Assembly (NCBI RefSeq): GCF_050942215.1
Contig: NZ_CP192056.1
Location: 4,464,001 to 4,528,000, forward strand
Length of the DNA: 64,000 bases
Direction of reading: 5' to 3'
Origin: Sphaerimonospora sp050942215
Lineage (GTDB): Bacteria > Actinomycetota > Actinomycetes > Streptosporangiales > Streptosporangiaceae
Below, piece after piece: positions 27,228 to 35,101 of the stretch. Position numbers and translations under genes: made by a program. Position 1 is the first letter of the stretch; each line of letters begins with the position of its first letter. The notes under the pieces were generated by a model, which saw only the letters and a list, made by a program, of their open reading frames with translations, ran no database searches and was not told where the DNA came from.

Positions 27228-28133
27228 TCACTCGGGCATCGCGGAGAAGAACGCGGCACACGTCTCGGCGAAGGCCGCTGCGCGGGCCGTGGGCCGTACG
27301 CCGCGCACCGAGGCCAGCACGACGTCGAGCGGCGGCACCTCGTCGCTGATCGGCACGCTGACCACCCGGCCGCCGTCATAGGTCTGGTCGGTCGCGGCCT
27401 GCTGGGTGAGAATCGAGTAGCCGTGCCCGCCGGCCACCAGCGACCGGGCCGTCTCGAAGCTCGACGTACGGAACCGCACCCGGGGTTCGCTGGCGTAGAG
27501 CGTGCGGAAGTAGTCGCGGCTGCGGGGCAGGTCCAGCAGGATCATCGGCTCCCCCGCCAGGTCGGCCAGGGACACCGCGTCCGCATCGGCGAGCCGGTGC
27601 CCCGGCGGCAGCAGCGCGTGCGGCCTGGCCTGGGTGAGCAGCCGGAGGTCGAGATCGAGGGCGAGATCGGTCGCGTAGACCAGGGCGGCCTCGCACCGGC
27701 CGTCGAGCAGAGCGGCCTCTATGGCGGAGACCTCCCCCTCGATCACGGTGACCCGGACACCCGGGAACCGGCCGGCGAACTCGCGCAGCAACCGGGACAG
27801 GTAGAACGGCGCGAGCGCGGTCAGGCAGCCGACGGACAGCTCCCCGGTCAGCGAGCCGGCGAGCCCACGCGCCGACTGGGCCAGCGCGGCGGCGTGCGCC
27901 AGGAATTCACGGGCCTCCACGAGGAACCGCTCCCCCGAGCGGGTGAGCGACAGCCCCCTGGCATGGTGGCGGATCAGCAGTTGGACGCCGAGTTCGCGCT
28001 CCACCTGGGCGATGGCGGCCGAGATCGCCGACTGCGCCACCATCAGCTCCCTGCTGGCCGCGGTCATACTGCCGAGCTCGGCCGCGGTCACGAAGTAACG
28101 CAGCTGGACGAGTGTGAAGTTGACGTCCGCCAC
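27228..28133 (-). CDS. LysR-family transcriptional regulator
   Basis: A 301-residue LTTR: N-terminal helix-turn-helix (LVQLRYFVTAAELGSMT, AASRELMVAQSAISAAIAQV, LGVQLLIRHHARGLSLT) and a C-terminal periplasmic-binding-like effector domain. The start GTG 28133 gives VADVNFTLVQLRYF, the usual spacing to the first helix; upstream in-frame codons look non-coding. No metabolic gene is divergent from it at normal distance, so its target is not evident. It could act on the Lrp/ddaH operon across a 300-bp gap. Confidence 0.9.
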   Translation of the reverse strand: MADVNFTLVQLRYFVTAAELGSMTAASRELMVAQSAISAAIAQVERELGVQLLIRHHARGLSLTRSGERFLVEAREFLAHAAALAQSARGLAGSLTGELSVGCLTALAPFYLSRLLREFAGRFPGVRVTVIEGEVSAIEAALLDGRCEAALVYATDLALDLDLRLLTQARPHALLPPGHRLADADAVSLADLAGEPMILLDLPRSRDYFRTLYASEPRVRFRTSSFETARSLVAGGHGYSILTQQAATDQTYDGGRVVSVPISDEVPPLDVVLASVRGVRPTARAAAFAETCAAFFSAMPE

Positions 28134-28434
28134 GCAACCATTGTGACCGCCCCAGTCGTGTACGCGCTGCCGCAACCGGAAGGAAGTTCGCGTGGTTTTT
28201 CTTGACTTTCCGCTGGCTTTCCGTGCCGATGATCAGGAGTTTTCCCGTTGGGCGATCCGCGTGCCCATGGCGACCGCGACGACGAACGCCGACGTCACGG
28301 GCACACCCCACAGAACGTCAGGCGAGGCGTAAGCCCGGCGAACGGCGCACGCTCGTCCCGCCGCGGACGTGTGAGCGGCCGCGGCGCCGCCGCCGCATGA
28401 CGTGGAGCGGACGGCGGACCGGTATACAGGTCCC
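28134..28434. other. Gap between LysR and Lrp genes with possible gene remnant
   Basis: This 301-bp divergent region must hold the LysR promoter and, at its right end, the Lrp promoter. On the minus strand, about 28330 to 28233 encodes a hydrophobic stretch reading LWGVPVTSAFVVAVAMGT then RIAQRENS and stop, which looks like the C-terminal end of a membrane protein without any upstream part. This may be a leftover of a deleted gene or chance. Nothing else is evident. Confidence 0.3.
28398..28427 (+). promoter_or_regulatory. Promoter of a probably leaderless Lrp-type gene
   Basis: TGACGT (28398-28403) and TATACA (28422-28427) are 18 bp apart. The GTG start at 28435 is only 7 bp past the -10, so transcription would begin at or next to the start codon. 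There is no ribosome-binding sequence in front of the GTG. Confidence 0.55.
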
Positions 28435-28896
28435 GTGAAGGTGGACGAGCTGGACCGCGCCATCATCGGGGCGCTCGTAGAGGACGCGCGCGCGACATAT
28501 GCCGAAATAGGCAACCAGGTCGGGCTGTCGGCTCCCGCGGTCAAACGCCGCGTGGACCGGCTGGTCGCGACCGGCGCGATCACCGGCTTCAGCGCCCGGG
28601 TCGAACCGTCGGCCCTCGGCTGGACGACCGAGGCGTACGTCGAGCTCTACTGCCGCGGCAAGACCTCGCCCGCGGAGATCGGAGCGGCAGCGGCCCGGCA
28701 CCCGGAGGTCGTCTCGGCCTGCACGGTCACCGGAGAGGCGGACGCCCTGCTGCACATCCGCGCGACCGACGTACGCCATGTGGAGCGCGTCATCGAGCGC
28801 ATCGCGGCCGAGCCGTTCGTCGTACGGACCAAGAGTTCGATCGTCCTGTCCCGCCTGATCAGCGGGTCCCACCACCACCCCGCACACCCGGATTAA
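28435..28896 (+). CDS. Lrp/AsnC-family transcriptional regulator
   Basis: A 153-residue regulator: N-terminal winged helix (DELDRAIIGALVEDARATY, AEIGNQVGLSAPAVKRRV) and C-terminal RAM domain for ligand binding and oligomerisation (VVSACTVTGEADALLHI). GTG 28435 was taken as start because of the adjoining -10 element; GTG 28402 is further upstream but lies inside the promoter. It is followed after 129 bp by ddaH-rocD on the same strand, an association known in actinomycetes, and repeats in that gap may be its binding sites. The likely effector is an amino acid such as arginine or ornithine (inference). Confidence 0.9.
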   Translation: MKVDELDRAIIGALVEDARATYAEIGNQVGLSAPAVKRRVDRLVATGAITGFSARVEPSALGWTTEAYVELYCRGKTSPAEIGAAAARHPEVVSACTVTGEADALLHIRATDVRHVERVIERIAAEPFVVRTKSSIVLSRLISGSHHHPAHPD

Positions 28897-28914
28897 CGGA
28901 TCGCCGTAATTCGC

Positions 28915-28948
28915 CCGAAGACGCAACCGATCCAGCCGAAGGCGCAAC
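28915..28948. promoter_or_regulatory. 13-bp direct repeats in the ddaH leader, candidate Lrp sites
   Basis: CCGAAGACGCAAC (28915-28927) and CCGAAGGCGCAAC (28936-28948) differ at one base and are 21 bp apart, that is two helical turns, so they face the same side of the DNA. They lie about 80-110 bp upstream of the ddaH start, between it and the Lrp-type gene. Confidence 0.45.
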
Positions 28949-29025
28949 GCGCACCCATTGGCTCCACAGCCCCGGATTCCTAACCTGAAGATCAGTTGAC
29001 AGGGGTGTCCTCGGATGGAGTCTGA

Positions 29026-29862
29026 ATGTCACTCGCGCCATCGGCTGAGATCTCGCACAGCGACCGTACGAGCACGGCGCGGCACTACCTGATGTGCCGT
29101 CCGGAGTTCTTCACGGTCTCCTACTCCATCAATCCGTGGATGGACCCGGCGGAGGGCGCCGACACGGCGAGAGCCGTACGGCAGTGGGAGAGCCTGCGGC
29201 GGGCGTACGAGAGCCTCGGGCACCGGGTGAGCCTGATCGATCCCATCGAGGGTCTGCCGGACATGGTGTTCGCCGCCAACGGCGCGCTCGTCGTCGAGGG
29301 AAGGGTCTACGGGGCGAAGTTCGCCCACGCCGAGCGGGCCGCCGAGGCCCCGGCCCATCTCGACTGGTTCGACCGGCGGGGCTACGAGACGCTGGCGCCG
29401 TCGTTCACCAACGAGGGCGAGGGCGACTACCTGACGCTCGACGACGTGATCCTCGCCGGCACCGGGTTCCGTACGGACGTCGCCTCCCACATGGAGGCCC
29501 AGGAGTTCCTGGGCCGCCCGGTCGTCACGCTGCGGCTGGTGGACCCCAGGTTCTATCACCTCGACACGGCGCTGTTCCCGTTGGACGGCCGCAATGTGGC
29601 GTACTACCCCGAGGCGTTCTCGGCCGGCAGCCTGCGCGTGCTGCGGCGGCTGTTCCCCGACGCCGTGATCGCCTCGGCCGCCGACGCGGAGGTGCTCGGC
29701 CTCAACGCGGTCAGCGACGGGCGGAACGTGATCGTCAACGCCGAGGCGGCCGGGCTCATCCTGGAGCTCAAGCGCCGGGGCTTCGAAGTCGTCCCCGTGG
29801 ACCTGAGCGAGTTGCGCAAGGCCGGCGGGGGTCCCAAGTGCTGCACCCTGGAGATCCGGTGA
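29026..29862 (+). CDS. ddaH: Dimethylargininase / amidinotransferase-family hydrolase
   Basis: A 278-residue guanidino-modifying enzyme of the DDAH type, predicted to hydrolyse dimethylarginine or arginine-like substrates to citrulline. Catalytic His178 lies in RFYHLDTALFPL, the catalytic Cys (272 or 273) in GGGPKCCTLEIR at the very C terminus, and the substrate-binding acidic residues in MVFAANGALVVEG and FTNEGEGDYL. GGAG precedes ATG 29026. It overlaps the following rocD by GTGA, so the pair is one translational unit, linking guanidino hydrolysis to ornithine catabolism. Confidence 0.88.
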   Translation: MSLAPSAEISHSDRTSTARHYLMCRPEFFTVSYSINPWMDPAEGADTARAVRQWESLRRAYESLGHRVSLIDPIEGLPDMVFAANGALVVEGRVYGAKFAHAERAAEAPAHLDWFDRRGYETLAPSFTNEGEGDYLTLDDVILAGTGFRTDVASHMEAQEFLGRPVVTLRLVDPRFYHLDTALFPLDGRNVAYYPEAFSAGSLRVLRRLFPDAVIASAADAEVLGLNAVSDGRNVIVNAEAAGLILELKRRGFEVVPVDLSELRKAGGGPKCCTLEIR

Positions 29863-31073
29863 ACACTCCTTCCAACGCCGAAGACTTCATCCGCCTCAGC
29901 GAGGCCCGCGGCGCGCACAACTATCACCCGTTGCCCGTCGTGCTCCGCTCCGCCGAGGGCGCCTGGGTGACCGACGTGGCCGGCCGGCGGTTCCTCGACT
30001 GCCTGGCCGGATATTCCTCGCTGAACTTCGGCCACGGCAACCCCGCCGTCCTGGCCGCCGCACGTGAGCAGCTCGACCGGCTGACGCTGACCAGCCGGGC
30101 GTTCTTCCACGACCGGTTCGCCGAGTTCGCCACGGCCCTGGCCGACCTGTGCCGCAAGGACATGATCCTGCCGATGAACACCGGCGCCGAGGCCGTGGAG
30201 ACCGCCATCAAGGTGGCGCGCAAGTGGGGCTACGAGGTCAAGGGCGTGGCCCCGGACCGGGCGAACATCATCGTCATGGAGGACAACTTCCACGGCCGCA
30301 CCACGACGATCGTCGGCTTCTCCACCGACCCGGACGCCCGCGGCGGCTTCGGCCCCTTCACGCCCGGCTTCCGCATCGTCAAGTACGGCTCGGCCGAGGC
30401 GATCAGAGAGGCGATCGACGAGAACACGGTCGCCGTGCTCCTGGAGCCCATCCAGGGCGAGGCCGGCGTGCTGGTGCCGCCGGACGGCTATCTCACCTCG
30501 GTCCGCGAGCTCTGCTCCGAGCAGGGGATCCTGCTCATCGCCGACGAGATCCAGTCGGGGCTCGGCCGCACCGGCGACACCTTCGCCTGCGACCACGAGG
30601 GGGTCGTGCCGGACATCTACGTCCTGGGCAAGGCCCTGGGCGGCGGGGTGGTCCCGGTCTCGGCCGTGGCCGCCGACGCCGACGTGCTCGGGGTCATCCG
30701 GCCCGGCCAGCACGGCTCGACGTTCGGCGGCAACCCGCTCGCCTGCGCGGTCGGCATCGCGGTCGTCGAGTTGCTGCGTACCGGCGAATATCAGGCACGG
30801 GCCCGCGAGCTGGGCGCCCTCCTGCACGAGCGGCTCGGCGAGCTGGTTGGCCGGGGCGTGGTGACGGTGCGCGGGCGCGGCCTGTGGGCGGGCATCGACA
30901 TCGACCCCGCCCTCGGCACCGGTCGCGAGATCTGCGAGGCGCTCATGCGCCGGGGCGTGCTGGCCAAGGACACCCACGGTTCGACGATCCGGCTCGCGCC
31001 GCCCCTCGTCGTCTCCCGCGACGACCTGTCCTGGGCGGTCGACCGGCTGTCCGAGGCGCTGAAGGAGTTCTGA
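29859..31073 (+). CDS. rocD: Ornithine aminotransferase
   Basis: A 404-residue class III PLP aminotransferase that converts ornithine and 2-oxoglutarate to glutamate-semialdehyde and glutamate. The PLP lysine is Lys258 in YVLGKALGGGVVPVSA; the preceding cofactor Asp is in LLIADEIQSGLGRTG; the N-terminal block is NYHPLPVVL. The start is the GTG that overlaps the ddaH stop (GTGA). With ddaH and the upstream Lrp-type regulator it forms an arginine/ornithine utilisation operon. Other class III specificities (acetylornithine) cannot be wholly excluded. Confidence 0.92.
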   Translation: MNTPSNAEDFIRLSEARGAHNYHPLPVVLRSAEGAWVTDVAGRRFLDCLAGYSSLNFGHGNPAVLAAAREQLDRLTLTSRAFFHDRFAEFATALADLCRKDMILPMNTGAEAVETAIKVARKWGYEVKGVAPDRANIIVMEDNFHGRTTTIVGFSTDPDARGGFGPFTPGFRIVKYGSAEAIREAIDENTVAVLLEPIQGEAGVLVPPDGYLTSVRELCSEQGILLIADEIQSGLGRTGDTFACDHEGVVPDIYVLGKALGGGVVPVSAVAADADVLGVIRPGQHGSTFGGNPLACAVGIAVVELLRTGEYQARARELGALLHERLGELVGRGVVTVRGRGLWAGIDIDPALGTGREICEALMRRGVLAKDTHGSTIRLAPPLVVSRDDLSWAVDRLSEALKEF

Positions 31074-31171
31074 CGGCGGAACCGGCCGGGCGGTACGGCC
31101 CTCGCCCCCTCCGGCGACCGGACCGACCGCTCCAGCTCGCGCACGAGCCTGATATTCGGCCGCGTGCCCGG

Positions 31172-32101
31172 TCAGCGACCGCGCCACCAGGTGATGGTCT
31201 CCTTCAGCGCCTCGTCCAGCGGGGTCGGGGAGAGGCCGAGTGCGGCCTCCGAGGCCGAGGAGTCGAGGACGAACGGCCGGTCGAACTGGTAGCGGGTCTC
31301 CTTCAGCTCCCTGACGATCGGCACGACCAGGCCGGCCGCCGCGAGCATCCAGCCGGGGAGCCGCCTGATCCGGGGGGCGGGAGCCCCCGCGAGCAGGCAC
31401 AGCCGTTCCGCCCACTCCCGCGCGCTCACCGCCGGACCCGTCGGCACGTGCCAGGCCCGGCCCCAGGCGCCCTCGTTCCCCGCCACGGCCACCAGCGCCC
31501 GCGCGACGTCGGGGAGGTAGGTCCAGCTGTGCACGATGTCCGGATCGCTGAGCACCGTCGCGGGCCTGCCGGCCAGCAGCGGCCCGATGAACCGGCCGCC
31601 GAGGAACGACAGGTCGGTGCTGCGGGGACCGAAGAAGTCCGAGCCGCGCACCTCGGTCACCCGCACCCGGCCGGACCGGTGTGCGGCGAGCGCGTCCTCC
31701 CACATCCGGGCACGCACCCTGCCCTTGGTGCCGGTGGAGGCCAGGGGCAGATCCTCGGTCATCGGGCCGTCGACCGGGCCGTAGCCGTACACGTTGCTGA
31801 GCATGACCAGGACCGCCCCGGCCGACTCGGCCGCCGACAGCAGCGCCGCCGCGATCGGCGGCCAGTCGCGGACCCACCGGTGATATCGCGGGCCGGCGCA
31901 GTTGTAGAGCACGTCGGCGCCCTCGCCGACCCGCCGCATCGTCGCGGCGTCACCCGCGTCGGCGGCGACCAGTGTGACCCCGGCTCTGCGCGGGCCGGAC
32001 CCGGAGCGGGTCACGACCACGACCTCGTGTCCCGCTTCCGCCAGCAGTTCCGCCACATGGCCGCCGACCTGCCCGGCCCCGACGACGACATGCTTAGTCA
32101 T
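31172..32101 (-). CDS. NAD(P)-dependent epimerase/dehydratase (atypical SDR)
   Basis: A 309-residue Rossmann-fold protein. KHVVVGAGQVGGHVAELL is a nucleotide-binding glycine motif, followed by DVLYNCAGPRYHRWVRDWP and SNVYGYG in place of the usual Ser-Tyr-x3-Lys arrangement. This suggests an atypical SDR that may act as a reductase or sensor of NAD(P)H. The ATG 32101 has AAAGGAG. It is divergent from the TetR gene, with GAGAGC palindromes in between, and is therefore the likely target of that repressor. Confidence 0.85.
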   Translation of the reverse strand: MTKHVVVGAGQVGGHVAELLAEAGHEVVVVTRSGSGPRRAGVTLVAADAGDAATMRRVGEGADVLYNCAGPRYHRWVRDWPPIAAALLSAAESAGAVLVMLSNVYGYGPVDGPMTEDLPLASTGTKGRVRARMWEDALAAHRSGRVRVTEVRGSDFFGPRSTDLSFLGGRFIGPLLAGRPATVLSDPDIVHSWTYLPDVARALVAVAGNEGAWGRAWHVPTGPAVSAREWAERLCLLAGAPAPRIRRLPGWMLAAAGLVVPIVRELKETRYQFDRPFVLDSSASEAALGLSPTPLDEALKETITWWRGR

Positions 32102-32132
32102 GATCTTCTCCTTTAGGATGGTCGCGTGGGTG

Positions 32133-32352
32133 TCAGACCCGGTGCCGGACGAGCCGCGGGACGGCCTTGATGACGTGGAGCGCGAAAAAGACCGCGTTCG
32201 CGGTGACGAGCCGGGAGACGGCGAGCTCCGCCGGGGCGCCCGGCGAGGATCCCGAGCACGGCTCCCGCGTCGGAGGTGGAGCCCCAGCGGCCCAGCGCGT
32301 CCTGCTCCGGAGGGAAGGCCAGGGCGAGGTCGGCTCCCTCGGCGACCTGCAT
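32133..32352 (-). pseudogene. Remnant of a short gene, frameshifted, upstream of the epimerase
   Basis: From ATG 32352 (after AGGGAGATGTG) a frame reads MQVAEGADLALAFPPEQDAL and on to GAVLGILAG. After this the coding character moves to another frame, PAELAVSRLVTANAVFFALH and VIKAVPRLVRHRV, then TGA at 32135-32133. The second part looks like a real hydrophobic C terminus. A single-base frameshift near 32245 would restore about 73 codons. It ends 31 bp before the epimerase ATG and would have been in its operon. Family not recognised. Confidence 0.35.
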
Positions 32353-32372
32353 CACATCTCCCTGCGCTCGCT

Positions 32373-32431
32373 GCTCTCTTATGAGAGCAACGCTCTCTCA
32401 CGAGAGCGTAAAAGTCAAGAGCGGTGCTCTC
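32373..32431. promoter_or_regulatory. Cluster of GCTCTC/GAGAGC palindromes, TetR operator
   Basis: Overlapping inverted repeats: GCTCTC-TTAT-GAGAGC (32373-32388), GAGAGC-AAC-GCTCTC (32383-32397), GCTCTC-TCAC-GAGAGC (32392-32407) and AGAGC-GGT-GCTCT (32418-32430). The two 16-bp sites with 4-bp spacers are centred 19 bp apart. They lie 34-91 bp upstream of the TetR start and 271-330 bp upstream of the epimerase, so they can control both directions. Confidence 0.7.
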
Positions 32432-32463
32432 GTTTGTCGCAAGTGCTCTGGTAGGGTGGCTCC

Positions 32464-33165
32464 ATGAACGCGAGCCGTACCGCACGGGAGCGGGTGAGGG
32501 CGGAACTGATCCGGGAGATCACCGATATCGCGCGGCGTCATCTGGCCACCCACGGCGCGGCCGGACTGTCGCTGCGGGCCGTGGCACGCGAGATGGGGAT
32601 GGCGTCCTCGGCGATCTACCGGTACTACCCCAGCCGGGACGACCTGCTCACCGCACTGATCATCGACGGATACAACGCGATCGGCGAGGCCGTGGAGAAG
32701 GCCGAGGCCGCCCGTCCCCGTGAGGACTTCACCGGGCGATGGCTCGCCGCATGCCATGCCGTACGGGACTGGGCCCTTGCCCACCCGCACGAGTACGCCC
32801 TGCTGTACGGATCACCGGTGCCGGGCTATCGCGCACCCCAGGACACGATCGAACCGGCCTCCCGCGACACGATCGTCTACGGCCGGATCGTCTCCGAGGC
32901 CCACCGTGCCGGACGGCTGTCGCCACCGCCGATATGTCCCCAGCCGCCGGCGATCCTGTCGACGGACCTCGATGCGGTGCGGGCGCTGATGCCCGGCGTC
33001 CCGGACGACGTGGCCGCCCGCGCCGTCATCGCCTGGACGGACCTGTTCGGCATGGTCGGCTTCGAACTGTTCGGCCAGTTCAACAACAGCATCGAGCACC
33101 GCACCGAGTTCTTCGAGCACAGCATGACCTGTCTCGCCCGCCTCCTCGGCCTGCCCGCTACGTGA
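32464..33165 (+). CDS. TetR-family repressor
   Basis: A 233-residue TetR protein. The DNA-binding domain (about 12-60) includes AAGLSLRAVAREMGMASSAI then YRYYPSRDDLLTALI; the C-terminal ligand domain resembles the TetR_C group with WLAACHAVRDWALAHPHEYA. ATG 32464 is 57 bp after the third 16-bp palindrome, so autoregulation is very likely. The divergent epimerase and the broken small gene before it are the other candidate targets. The ligand is unknown. Confidence 0.92.
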   Translation: MNASRTARERVRAELIREITDIARRHLATHGAAGLSLRAVAREMGMASSAIYRYYPSRDDLLTALIIDGYNAIGEAVEKAEAARPREDFTGRWLAACHAVRDWALAHPHEYALLYGSPVPGYRAPQDTIEPASRDTIVYGRIVSEAHRAGRLSPPPICPQPPAILSTDLDAVRALMPGVPDDVAARAVIAWTDLFGMVGFELFGQFNNSIEHRTEFFEHSMTCLARLLGLPAT

Positions 33166-33247
33166 AACGCCGTCATCCTGAGCGTCCCGTCCGGCTCCCC
33201 CACCCAGGCCAAGGATCTCACCCGCCGGCCAAGCCCGTGACGAGCCA

Positions 33248-34199
33248 CTAGATCGGGAAGTGCCCCTGGCGCCAGTGCCAGTGGCGGCCGGCCTTCAGAT
33301 GGTCGACGATCGCGCGCTGGAGCACGGTGCGACGCGGCAGCCGGTCGAGCGGCGTGGTCAGGGTCCGGAACACGAACCGCAGCACCTCGACGTCGGCGTC
33401 CAGCCCTTCCGGCTCCTCGTAGGGCGCCAGCTCGAACCTCCGCTGGAATCGGACGATGTTGGAGTCTTCGGGCAGGTACTCCAGCAGTTGCGGGTCGAGC
33501 AGCCACGAGCCGCAGGAGAACGCCGTGTAGCGCTCGCCGGGAAAGTGGCGCGGGAAGAACGCCCGCGCCTCATCCAGCGACGCCGCGACCGCCTCCGGGG
33601 TCATCGGCCCCGACTCGGGGATGTGCAGGCCGATGGCGGTGTCGCCGCGATGGCACTGCAGCCGGCCCAGCTCGTAGACGCCGCCGCGCGCGTGCAGCGT
33701 CAGCCAGCTCTGCATGACCGGCCAGCCCTCGCGGTGCATCCGCCGGTCGATCGCGATGGCACTGCAGCCGGCCCAGGTCCGCGAGGGTCGCCCACGACAC
33801 GGCATCGGCGATGCCGTGGTCGCGGTGGTATTCCCTGACGACGCCGACCAGGGCGAGATACGCGTACACGTAGAGATGCCGCCAGGCGGGGCCCCGTTCG
33901 CGTGGCAGCTCCGGACCGGGCGACAGCCAGTCGTAACCCCCGAGATCGGCGCGGACCAGGGCGATCGAGCGGTCGAGCAGCCAGCACAGCTCCGGGGTCC
34001 ACAGCGGAGAGCCGGGGTCTGGCCAGCCTGCCATGATCTCGGCCGCGTCGTCCGGCCGTACCGCGAGCCGGTCGAGGATCGCGGGCACATCGGCCCTGGC
34101 GGGCAGCGGAGCCGACGGCAGGTCTCCGGCGAGCCGATGCACGCGGTCGACGTCCTCGATTGGCACCCCGAGCCGGGCGGCGGTTTCGTCCAGATCCAC
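33248..34199 (-). pseudogene. Acyltransferase-like protein (NAT_N/GNAT_C type), frameshifted
   Basis: The N-terminal part reads from an ATG at 34199 (MDLDETAARLGVPIEDVDRV, then YVYAYLALVGVVREYHRDHG and VSWATLADLGR). The C-terminal part continues in a different frame (AIAIDRRMHREGWPVMQSWL, GGVYELGRLQCHRGDTAIGL, FPGERYTAFSCGSWLLDPQ) to the stop at 33248. Together they give a protein of about 315 residues like actinobacterial acyltransferase-domain proteins of unknown substrate. The shift is at about 33755-33775, exactly where 25 bp duplicate a segment 106 bp downstream in the same gene. It is inactive unless the break is a sequencing error. Confidence 0.75.
33646..33776. repeat. 25-bp direct repeat at the acyltransferase frameshift
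   Basis: The 25 bp at 33646-33670 and 33752-33776 are identical (both contain GATGGCACTGCAGCCGG). In the coding sense the first copy encodes LGRLQCHRG in its normal place; the second places the same DNA after DLGR, where the protein should continue with an Ile-Asp-Arg-Arg block. The offset of 106 bp is not a multiple of three. Confidence 0.85.
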
Positions 34200-34276
34200 T
34201 CGGACGACCCTACCGGCCGTTGGTTCGCCCGGCTCCCGAGATCGGCGCGCGATCGCGGGGGCCGTCGCCCGTCTCC

Positions 34277-34729
34277 CTATTCGGATATGGCCTCGGGGAC
34301 GGACGAGCCATCAGGGGCGTATGGGAAGCGGAGGGCGCACCAGACCGTACGGCCCGGGCCGTCGTCGTGCTCCCGTATGCCCCACTCAGTGGAGATTTCA
34401 TCGACGATCAGCAGGCCTCGGCCGTCTTCCGCGTTCGGCTCCAGCCGGAGGTGAGGTTCGGCAGACGTCGACCCCGGGTCGTGCACCTCGACGCGGACGA
34501 CATTGTCCGTCGCGGCCAGGGTGAAACCGATCGAGTCGCCGGCCTGGCAGCCGGAATGCTTGATGGCGTTCGTCACGAGCTCGGACGTCACCAGCACGGC
34601 ATCCTCCACCGCCGGGTGCTCGTTGCCGAGCAGTCGCCGTACCTCTGAGCGTGCGCAGGAGACCGAGGCGGGATCCCCGGGAAGTCGAATCTCGTGGCGG
34701 AGCTCCGGCTGTGCATCGGCCGTTTTCAT
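34277..34729 (-). CDS. Anti-sigma-type HATPase (RsbW-like ATP-binding protein)
   Basis: A 150-residue GHKL ATPase: SELVTNAIKHSGC is the N box, VRVEVHDPGS the G1 box, DGRGLLIVDEISTEWG the G2 region, with an FPYAPD tail. It is divergent from the remains of an XRE regulator and from DUF397; the trio HATPase, XRE-DUF5753 and DUF397 is a common regulatory module in actinomycetes (established association). ATG 34729 begins MKTADAQPELRHEI. Its partner regulator here is broken, so the module may no longer work. Confidence 0.85.
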   Translation of the reverse strand: MKTADAQPELRHEIRLPGDPASVSCARSEVRRLLGNEHPAVEDAVLVTSELVTNAIKHSGCQAGDSIGFTLAATDNVVRVEVHDPGSTSAEPHLRLEPNAEDGRGLLIVDEISTEWGIREHDDGPGRTVWCALRFPYAPDGSSVPEAISE

Positions 34730-34775
34730 GGCTTCACCTACTCACCAGACGGAAGTCCTGATCTGCCCTCCGACC

Positions 34776-34817
34776 TTGACAGAGCCCGGCTACAATTCGT
34801 AGTTGAATAACTTCAAC
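34776..34817 (+). promoter_or_regulatory. Promoter and palindromic operator of the broken XRE-DUF397 unit
   Basis: TTGACA (34776-34781) and TAGTTG (34800-34805) are 18 bp apart and face rightward. GTTGAA-TAAC-TTCAAC (34802-34817) overlaps the -10, as expected for an autoregulatory operator. This promoter now reads into the inverted helix-turn-helix fragment instead of a normal start codon. Confidence 0.6.
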
Positions 34818-35101
34818 CAGCTATCAACGGTTTCGATGAAAGCCCCGCTGAAAGACGAGGAGGGCCGGATGCCGCCGGAGAGCGTGCTCAACCCGACCGA
34901 CTCCCCCACCGCGCCGCTCGCCTCGTCGCAGTGCCGAGCGAACTCCTCCGATGGAGACCGCTTCGCGGTCTCGATCATGCTGACCGTCCCGACTGAGTAC
35001 GGCACGGAACGGGCCAGCCGCCGCTGGGACCAACCGCGTGCCTTGCGGTGCCGCCGCAGAGCGGCGAGCCCGGCGTCAGCGTCGAGGAGATCGAGAAGCA
35101 T
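34790..35101 (-). pseudogene. Inverted helix-turn-helix half of an XRE/DUF5753 regulator
   Basis: Leftward frame (ATG 35101 to stop 34790). From LAALRRHRKARGWSQRRLAR it matches the DNA-binding start of Scr1-type XRE regulators, continuing VPYSVGTVSMIETAKRSPSE and EFARHCDEASGAVGE to about GGIRPSSSFSGAFIE. It stops inside the promoter region. The residues before LAALRR (MLLDLLDADAG) are the complement of the DUF5753 coding strand, so they are an artefact of the junction. The matching C-terminal half lies on the other strand just to the right. Confidence 0.7.

Noticed and set aside
28996..29024. TTGACA at 28996 as -35 of a ddaH promoter
   Set aside because: The matching -10 position would fall on the ribosome site and next to the ATG at 29026, so transcription would start inside the gene.
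29604..31877. Long minus-strand open frame opposite rocD and ddaH
   Set aside because: Antisense shadow of two well-identified enzymes; Ala/Gly/Arg-rich with no family signature.
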